From Chitinophaga tropicalis (lineage in GTDB: Bacteria; Bacteroidota; Bacteroidia; Chitinophagales; Chitinophagaceae): a stretch of DNA of 40,689 bases. The notes below the pieces were generated by a model. The model did not search any database, was not told where the DNA came from, and saw nothing but the letters and a program-made list of their open reading frames with translations. The first letter of the stretch is position 1. Each line of letters starts with the position of its first letter. The stretch covers positions 1-40,689 of the forward strand of contig NZ_WRXN01000027.1 of the NCBI RefSeq assembly GCF_009758205.1, written 5' to 3'. Shown piece by piece: positions 35,735-40,689 of the stretch. The position numbers were made by a program, and so were the translations under genes.

Positions 35735-36256
35735 ATGAAAGTAGATGTAAATTTTAACCCGTTACTACCTTTCAAGGAAAGTATGAAAGCGCCGGCGCAC
35801 CTGGAGCAGCAGATTATATCCGAATTTGAACCTTTGTATTATTCCTCGCCCAAATGCGAGCTGTTGATCCAGCGTATGAAAATGTTTGAAAGACCCTTCT
35901 GGTACACCATTATTAATGCCACTGAAGATAACCTGCTGTTACGTCTTGAAATAACTCCCGGTGTGCATAAGCTGCTTATCTATGCTATACAGAATGAAAA
36001 TGAGATGATGTATGTGCACCAGGATGTAGGAGTTGATATAGAGACGGGAGATTATTGTTACCTGGGAGGCGGGTTCAAATCCAAAGACCTGCGGGTGCTG
36101 CTTGGTAAGGGATCTTACCAGACACTGACCTTTCCGTTCTCCCTGGAAGAGGATGAAAAGAAAGACAGGATGGGAGGAGGAGAGACTATATTTTTCATCA
36201 ATAAGTTCCTGTTTGCCTTAGGAATGATGAATCCAAACCCGGAGAACAAGAAATAG
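35735..36256 (+). CDS. uncharacterised cytoplasmic protein upstream of an AraC regulator
   Basis: This 173-residue protein has no signal peptide or membrane segment. It begins 'MKVDVNFNPLLPFKESMKAPAHLEQQ' and has alternating beta strands ('FWYTIINATEDNLLLRLEITPGVHKLLIYAIQN') ending in a Gly-rich loop and a hydrophobic helix ('TIFFINKFLFALGMMNP'). I do not recognise a family. The AraC-type gene follows 38 bases later on the same strand, so the two are probably co-transcribed and may work together, for example as a ligand-linked partner of the regulator. Confidence 0.7.
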   Translation: MKVDVNFNPLLPFKESMKAPAHLEQQIISEFEPLYYSSPKCELLIQRMKMFERPFWYTIINATEDNLLLRLEITPGVHKLLIYAIQNENEMMYVHQDVGVDIETGDYCYLGGGFKSKDLRVLLGKGSYQTLTFPFSLEEDEKKDRMGGGETIFFINKFLFALGMMNPNPENKK

Positions 36257-36294
36257 GAATCATATTTATTTACCATTCACCAAACCTTTCCAAT

Positions 36295-37293
36295 ATGCCA
36301 CTTAAGTTCCATCTACCTGGCAATATTGCCCAAGAGACGGTAACAGCTCAGGCTGTGCCTGGTTGTTATCGTAAATTACGTATTCCCATAGAGGATGCGC
36401 AAGCTACTTGTGTATCCGGCCATTGGGGAGTGATGATCCGTCAGCAGGTGCCTGTTAAAGATAGTGTGTACAATGAACTGTATGCAGAACCGCTGATAGA
36501 TATGGAGTTGTCTGTTTCAGTAACTGAGCCGCTCATTATTGTGCAGGTTATGTTAACGGGTAATCTCCGGTTATCATATCCGAACGGGCATATTTCATTG
36601 CAAACAGGTAAAATAGGATTGCTGTACCTGGCTCCGGGAGTGCCTTATAAGATAAGTTTTACCGGAGGAAATAAATACCGCGCCGTTTATTTCAGGGTGC
36701 CGTTGTCATTGCTGGAAGGATTGTCAGAAGCCTATCCGTTACTGAATGATATGCTGGCATCTTATGGTCAGGACGTTCCGTTAAAATTGCCTAACATAAG
36801 GGTAAGTGCGGCGCATCGTACAGAAATAGAAAAGATGAAGAATTGTTACCTGGCAGGGCCTGCGCGTAACCTGTATATTAATAACCGTATCAGTGATCTG
36901 CTGATCGCATATCTGAATGACCTGTCGCATATCTCTGAACAGGACAGCCGGTTGATACTGCAGCATGAGAAAGAAATAGATGAGTTCATTGAACGGGTGG
37001 AGCAATGCCCTGAAGAGCATGTTAATGTAGAACAGCGGGCACAGTTGCTCGGGTTGCCTGAACGTATACTGGAATGTGCGTTTAAAGTGAAGATCGGAAG
37101 TACGGTGAAGATCTATGTCTCCCAGCAGCGGGTAGAGAAAGCCAAACAGTTACTGGTAGATACCATGCAGTCTGTAGCTGATATAGCGATGGAAGTAGGG
37201 TACTCTGATCCGTCTTATTTTATAAAGGTATTTAAGCAGGCAGAGGGAATTACGCCTGGCAGGTACAGGAGTGATCACAATGCGGAAATATAG
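36295..37293 (+). CDS. AraC family transcriptional regulator
   Basis: This 332-residue protein has an N-terminal effector domain (about 1-190) with a cupin-like pattern: 'LRLSYPNGHISLQTGKIGLLYLAPGVPYKISFTGG'. The C-terminal AraC DNA-binding domain (about 245-328) includes 'RVEKAKQLLVDTMQSVADIAMEVGYSDPSYFIKVFKQAEGITPGRYR'; the second helix-turn-helix and the GYSDPSYFIKVFK and TPGRYR signatures are intact. The first helix-turn-helix ('VEQRAQLLGLPERILECAFK') is weaker. The target is unknown. It is the nearest regulator to the SusCD operon but lies about 8 kb downstream, past the toxin locus, so control of that operon is not implied. Confidence 0.9.
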   Translation: MPLKFHLPGNIAQETVTAQAVPGCYRKLRIPIEDAQATCVSGHWGVMIRQQVPVKDSVYNELYAEPLIDMELSVSVTEPLIIVQVMLTGNLRLSYPNGHISLQTGKIGLLYLAPGVPYKISFTGGNKYRAVYFRVPLSLLEGLSEAYPLLNDMLASYGQDVPLKLPNIRVSAAHRTEIEKMKNCYLAGPARNLYINNRISDLLIAYLNDLSHISEQDSRLILQHEKEIDEFIERVEQCPEEHVNVEQRAQLLGLPERILECAFKVKIGSTVKIYVSQQRVEKAKQLLVDTMQSVADIAMEVGYSDPSYFIKVFKQAEGITPGRYRSDHNAEI

Positions 37294-37749
37294 CTGCGGA
37301 TAGTAAAAAAGATAAGAAAAAAAAGCCCTCAAATTAATCGCCTTCTTACCATAGAATTACCGGAGAACTTACGATATTTGTAACGAACATTGAGCGTAAC
37401 CCAGGAATAATTGTTAATGCCAAATAAAGAGATACAACAGATGAGAAGACGTTTAATCCCAACATTATTACAACAGGCACGAACTAGTATTATACTTCAC
37501 TTTACATGAGCATCCCTACCGGATGTCTGTTTTCCTCAACTATTTGCATAATGTGGGAATTCCGCATTAAAGATCAATCAGCCGGATGTCCATCCCTTTG
37601 CTCTGCGGAGGGTGGCTCCAGCTGGTAATGTGAAAGTATGCTCAAATTCTTTTAATGGTATATTGAGGATATCTAACTGTCCTGCTTTTCCAGGCGGGAC
37701 ATTCTTTAAAAGACATGACATTTTGAAACGTTAACCAAAGAACCCTCAG
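37294..37749. other. 456-base intergenic region
   Basis: I see no gene, tRNA, strong terminator or clear TAnnTTTG promoter here. It must contain the promoter of the flavoprotein gene that follows. The longest Met-initiated frame noted (at 37441) is only about 22 codons. Confidence 0.6.
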
Positions 37750-39345
37750 ATGACTAAAAAAGCAATAATCATTGGCGCCGGCCCTGCCGGTCTGACCGCC
37801 GCATATGAACTACTGAAGCGAACAGACATTACACCTGTGATCCTTGAGAAAAGTGGGGAAATTGGCGGTATTTCAAAAACTGTCAATTATAAGGGTAACC
37901 GTATGGACATTGGAGGCCACCGGTTCTTTTCAAAATCTGACCGTGTAATGAAGTGGTGGATGAAGATCCTGCCGCTTGCAGAATCGGCAGACAGGAAGTT
38001 TACAATACAATATCAGAATAAATCGACCGAAGTTACTAATGATAGCGATGGAGATGGTCACCCGCGGGACCAGAACAAGGTTATGCTTGTTCGTAAACGT
38101 TTATCGCGCATATATTTCCTGCGGCAGTTCTTTACCTATCCCATTTCTTTATCCGTTGACACCCTGCGCAAATTAGGGATAGGCAGGACGATCGCTATCT
38201 TATTTTCTTACCTGAAAGCACAGCTTTTTCCACGCAAGCCGGAAAACTGCCTGGAAGATTTCATGATCAACCGTTTCGGGAAAACACTCTATGAACTGTT
38301 TTTCCGTGACTACACAGAAAAAGTATGGGGCGTACCCTGTCATGAAATACCGGCAGAATGGGGCGCGCAGCGCATCAAAGGGGTGAGTATCAGCAAGGCT
38401 ATCGCACATGCAATTAAAGAGATCACCCGCAGGAAAGCAGCCACCTCCGGCGACATCTCACAGAAAGATACAGAGACAAGCCTGATCGAGCAGTTCCTGT
38501 ATCCCAAGCTAGGGCCGGGTCAGCTTTGGGAAGAAGTTGCCCGCCAGGTACAGGAAATGGGAGGGATCATTCATATGCATCATGACGTGCAGAAGATATA
38601 CACCATTGAAGACCGTGTAACTGCTATTGTAGCATCCAACAATCAAACCGGCGAACCTTTGTACCTGGAAGGCGACTACTTCTTCAGTACCATGCCGGTG
38701 AAAGAGCTCATTGCCGATATTGAAGGCCCTGTGCCTGCAGAGGTACGCGAGATTGCTTCCGGCCTTATGTACCGTGACTTCATCACCGTAGGCATCCTCC
38801 TAAGCCGAATGTCTACCAGAGACCCGCATACAGGAGAGTGGAAAAAACTTGATCTCAAAGACAACTGGATCTATATACAAGACGCCGGAGTGAAAGTAGG
38901 CCGCCTACAGATCTTCAACAACTGGAGCCCGTATATGGTGGCAGATCCTGGTAATGTGTGGGTAGGAATGGAATTCTTCTGTAATGATACTGACGACTTC
39001 TGGAAATTGCCGGATGAGAAGATAAAGGAGTTAGCCGTTTTTGAGTTAGAAAAAATAGGGTTGATATCTGCCGCGAATGTACTGGATAGCACTGTGCTTA
39101 GAGTGGAAAAGACTTATCCTGCTTACTTTGGCGCATATGAGAAGTTTGATGTGATCCGTGCATATACTGATACTTTGCGTAATCTCTTCCTGGTTGGAAG
39201 GAACGGTATGCACAAATACAACAACGCAGATCATTCCATGCTGACCGCGATGGTAGCCGTGGATAATATTGAGAGCGGGATAGAGGAGAAGGCGAATATA
39301 TGGTCGATTAATACGGAGCAGGAGTATCATGAGGAGAAGAAATAA
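37750..39345 (+). CDS. FAD-dependent oxidoreductase of the UDP-galactopyranose mutase/amine oxidase fold
   Basis: This 531-residue flavoprotein has no signal peptide. The N-terminal Rossmann motif GAGPAG (residues 9-14) is followed by the Glu of 'VILEKSGEIGGIS' and 'GNRMDIGGHRFFSKSD', the arrangement of Glf-like and protoporphyrinogen-oxidase-like enzymes. The C-terminal FAD-closing motif is 'NLFLVGRNGMHKYNNADHSMLTAMVAVDNI'. A central helical domain has 'FFRDYTEKVWGVPCHEIPAEWGAQRIKG', common in this subgroup, which often sits in polysaccharide gene clusters. The substrate is not deducible. It is an isolated gene here, with no glycosyltransferase in the window. Confidence 0.85.
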   Translation: MTKKAIIIGAGPAGLTAAYELLKRTDITPVILEKSGEIGGISKTVNYKGNRMDIGGHRFFSKSDRVMKWWMKILPLAESADRKFTIQYQNKSTEVTNDSDGDGHPRDQNKVMLVRKRLSRIYFLRQFFTYPISLSVDTLRKLGIGRTIAILFSYLKAQLFPRKPENCLEDFMINRFGKTLYELFFRDYTEKVWGVPCHEIPAEWGAQRIKGVSISKAIAHAIKEITRRKAATSGDISQKDTETSLIEQFLYPKLGPGQLWEEVARQVQEMGGIIHMHHDVQKIYTIEDRVTAIVASNNQTGEPLYLEGDYFFSTMPVKELIADIEGPVPAEVREIASGLMYRDFITVGILLSRMSTRDPHTGEWKKLDLKDNWIYIQDAGVKVGRLQIFNNWSPYMVADPGNVWVGMEFFCNDTDDFWKLPDEKIKELAVFELEKIGLISAANVLDSTVLRVEKTYPAYFGAYEKFDVIRAYTDTLRNLFLVGRNGMHKYNNADHSMLTAMVAVDNIESGIEEKANIWSINTEQEYHEEKK

Positions 39346-39648
39346 GAGTGTATCTCCTAAATATAATTCCGGGTCTCCTAAGCGTTAGAATGAGAGAAGA
39401 GGTAACTTAGCAGTATGAAATTAGTGGACTTGTAGGAAGTCATTCATTAATGCACATTCAACATTGAAAGACCATTATAAACTCGTTAACTTAATCACCC
39501 AATTTTTATAGCGTTTAATGCTTTACCCGATTTCCATTTTTGCTTAGTGTAAGATTATGTTAGGGCTATTGATGTAGGCACATGTATAGCGCTAGTTATT
39601 CAATGCTAAGATAGGATATAAGGTCTATTAATATTGAATAAGAATATT
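39346..39648. other. 303-base AT-rich intergenic region
   Basis: No gene, stable hairpin or clear promoter box was found. It separates the flavoprotein from the small exported proteins. Confidence 0.5.
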
Positions 39649-39897
39649 ATGAAGAGAAATAAAGCAAAATTTATTCTGGTAATGATTGGTGCGATTGGTA
39701 TGGTAGGAGGAATGCTGGCGTTTAAGGCGAATGAAAGCCCCAACTATCTTTATAAACCGGCTCAACCTGGAGGCGTCTGTACTATAAGAACGATTACCTA
39801 TTTGAATATTACGTTTTCAAATACGGGGTCTTTTACAGAGCTGACGACGAAATACCAGGAGAGATCTTGTCCGACTTATATTACGATGAAAAATTAA
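39649..39897 (+). CDS. small exported protein, paralogue 1
   Basis: I choose the ATG at 39649 (82 residues) over an in-frame TTG at 39634, because MKRNKAKFILVMIGAIGMVGGMLAF is a complete signal-like segment and aligns with the second paralogue. The mature part is about 57 residues with two Cys (VCTI and SCPT), which could form a disulfide. It is rich in Thr and Tyr and ends TYITMKN. It has no motif I recognise. Small paralogues with a KA-x-ALAFKA-like junction are common in Chitinophaga-type genomes. Their role is unknown; secreted peptides or surface factors are possible. Confidence 0.65.
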   Translation: MKRNKAKFILVMIGAIGMVGGMLAFKANESPNYLYKPAQPGGVCTIRTITYLNITFSNTGSFTELTTKYQERSCPTYITMKN

Positions 39898-39904
39898 GTT
39901 CTTC

Positions 39905-40040
39905 CGTTACGTAACGATACGTTACCCCGATTGCGCAATCGTGGTGGCACGACCTCAAGGGAGAAGCCGAACACCCTTAGAAAAAAGTAGGCAATGAAAC
40001 GTCGCTAATTTTAAATTTCGCCTTTTGATTCTAAAAGGCG
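39905..40040 (+). promoter_or_regulatory. dyad-rich, possibly structured RNA between the two small genes
   Basis: Perfect palindromes CGTTACGTAACG (39905-39916) and CGATTGCGCAATCG (39928-39941) are followed by nested complementary arms: GGTG 39943-39946 with CACC 39972-39975, GGC 39946-39948 with GCC 39966-39968, and CTC 39954-39956 with GAG 39961-39963. The hairpin CGCCTTTT-GATTCT-AAAAGGCG (40019-40040) ends 8 bases before the next ATG. The region is more GC-rich than its surroundings. No riboswitch class I know matches. Confidence 0.35.
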
Positions 40041-40048
40041 CTATGATT

Positions 40049-40303
40049 ATGAAAAAAGCAAAAGTTATCCTGAGCGCAGTAGCTCTGTTCGCAGTAGTAG
40101 GTGGTGCACTGGCTTTTAAAGCAGCCCGTATCTCAGTTAGGTATTTTACACCAGGTGTTAACAACGTTTGTTCTGTGCCTTTGGATATACGTTACACTAC
40201 TAATCCAGAAGATGCTACTGGACCTCTGACAACGTTCTATACATCTATCACAACAATCCAAAGTGCTCCTTGTGTTCCATTGACACTTTATCAAATCAAC
40301 TGA
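40049..40303 (+). CDS. small exported protein, paralogue 2
   Basis: This is an 84-residue protein from the ATG at 40049; upstream in-frame TTG (40025) and ATG (40043) are possible but lie in or at a hairpin. MKKAKVILSAVALFAVVGGALAFKA is a signal-like segment that aligns with that of the gene at 39649 (AK.IL…GG.LAFKA). The mature part has two Cys (NVCS and APCV) at comparable positions, and Thr-rich strands ('YTTNPEDATGPLTTFYTSITTIQ'). The mature parts have diverged much more than the signal regions. Function unknown. A hairpin directly before the start may tune translation, and a clear terminator follows. Confidence 0.7.
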   Translation: MKKAKVILSAVALFAVVGGALAFKAARISVRYFTPGVNNVCSVPLDIRYTTNPEDATGPLTTFYTSITTIQSAPCVPLTLYQIN

Positions 40304-40317
40304 TGTAAACAATGAAT

Positions 40318-40355
40318 AAAAGGAGGCTGTCTCAATGTATTGAGCAGCCTCTTTT
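40318..40355 (+). terminator. terminator of the second small gene
   Basis: GAGGCTG-T-CTCA pairs with TGAG-CAGCCTC with one bulged T and a 6-base loop. It is flanked by AAAAG and CTTTT, and lies 15 bases after the stop codon. Confidence 0.8.
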
Positions 40356-40439
40356 CATGCGGATAATCTCATGGAATCAGATAGGCGTTTAAACAATCCT
40401 CAAGATGTTTGTTTTTTATCCTCTTTTTATAGCATAAAC

Positions 40440-40471
40440 ATCATATCTAGTTTGTTAGAAACAGATATGAT
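40440..40471. repeat. 9-bp inverted repeat
   Basis: ATCATATCT (40440-40448) and AGATATGAT (40463-40471) are exact inverse complements, 14 bases apart, in an AT-rich region with no gene. It could be a regulator site or a minor hairpin. Confidence 0.4.
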
Positions 40472-40570
40472 AAAATTCTGGCTAGAGATGCAATGTTTTT
40501 AAACTACTTGAATAAAGCTTGACATTTTATGATGGTAAAGAATAGCATTACATTTTATAGATTGTAAATT

Positions 40571-40614
40571 CCGGTGATGATACCCCCTCGTACCGGTGAT
40601 GGTATCCCCTCTAA
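40571..40614. repeat. 22-base tandem repeat, possible insertion-sequence end
   Basis: Two adjacent copies, beginning CCGGTGATGATACCCCC and CCGGTGATGGTATCCCC, match at 18 of 22 positions. Repeated short motifs just inside an end are typical of IS21-family elements. An AT-rich stretch and a possible ATG (40661) follow up to the window edge, where a transposase could begin. No transposase sequence can be confirmed within the window. Confidence 0.35.
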
Positions 40615-40689
40615 GAAGAGCCAAAAAAGAAAGAGCGTTTTAAGATTTCAAAGATAAGATATGGTCATTAGTAAGTGCTATTTTTTCTT

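Noticed and set aside
35575..35757. 60-codon open frame before the 173-residue gene
   Set aside because: It overlaps the next gene start in another frame, and its translation looks random.
1..40689. CRISPR array
   Set aside because: No regularly spaced repeats with unique spacers were seen; the only tandem repeat is the two-copy unit at 40571.

Overview
The window looks like chromosome of a Bacteroidota of the Chitinophaga type. The signs are tandem SusC/SusD genes, eight outer-membrane lipoproteins with acidic or lysine-rich residues after the lipid cysteine, RHS proteins with a DUF6443-like start, TAnnTTTG promoter boxes, and little use of Shine-Dalgarno sites. The genus is inferred from family recognition, not from any search.

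Layout, left to right. Positions 1-432 hold a tRNA-Gln(CUG) on the minus strand with a textbook Bacteroidota promoter and a terminator. Positions 440-2026 encode a secreted subtilase (minus). Positions 2172-8709 hold a minus-strand RND multidrug efflux locus, with TetR regulator, periplasmic adaptor, HAE1-type pump and outer-membrane factor. A near-identical 17-base motif lies upstream of both the regulator and the adaptor, probably the TetR operator. Positions 8748-10268 encode an uncharacterised helical protein (minus).

The main feature is a ten-gene plus-strand operon at 10975-28307, closed by a terminator at 28331. It contains two SusC/SusD pairs, each followed by a fasciclin (FAS1) lipoprotein. 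The first FAS1 protein also carries two CBM6-like modules. The remaining members are DUF5007-like, DUF5008-like (IPT/TIG plus seven delta-60-like repeats), DUF4983-like (phosphatase-like fold plus LamG-like domain) and DUF1735/discoidin-like lipoproteins. No recognisable glycoside hydrolase, lyase, protease or intact sulfatase is encoded. The one enzyme-like fold has lost most of its expected metal ligands. The locus therefore reads as a surface capture-and-import system for an unknown ligand, with degradation missing or encoded elsewhere. No dedicated regulator lies beside it.

Positions 28428-33343 hold a polymorphic toxin locus. A secreted RHS protein ends in an M91 (NleD-like) zinc-metallopeptidase domain with an HELKH motif. 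It overlaps by ATGA a small lipoprotein that is the probable immunity protein. The rest holds a membrane-anchored propeller-like protein (minus), a macro-domain hydrolase, an unknown protein followed by an AraC-type regulator, and a flavoprotein of the UDP-galactopyranose-mutase/amine-oxidase fold. Next come two paralogous small exported proteins separated by a dyad-rich intergenic region. The right edge carries a 22-base tandem repeat that may be the end of an insertion sequence.

All function assignments rest on motif and architecture recognition by eye; no database search was run.
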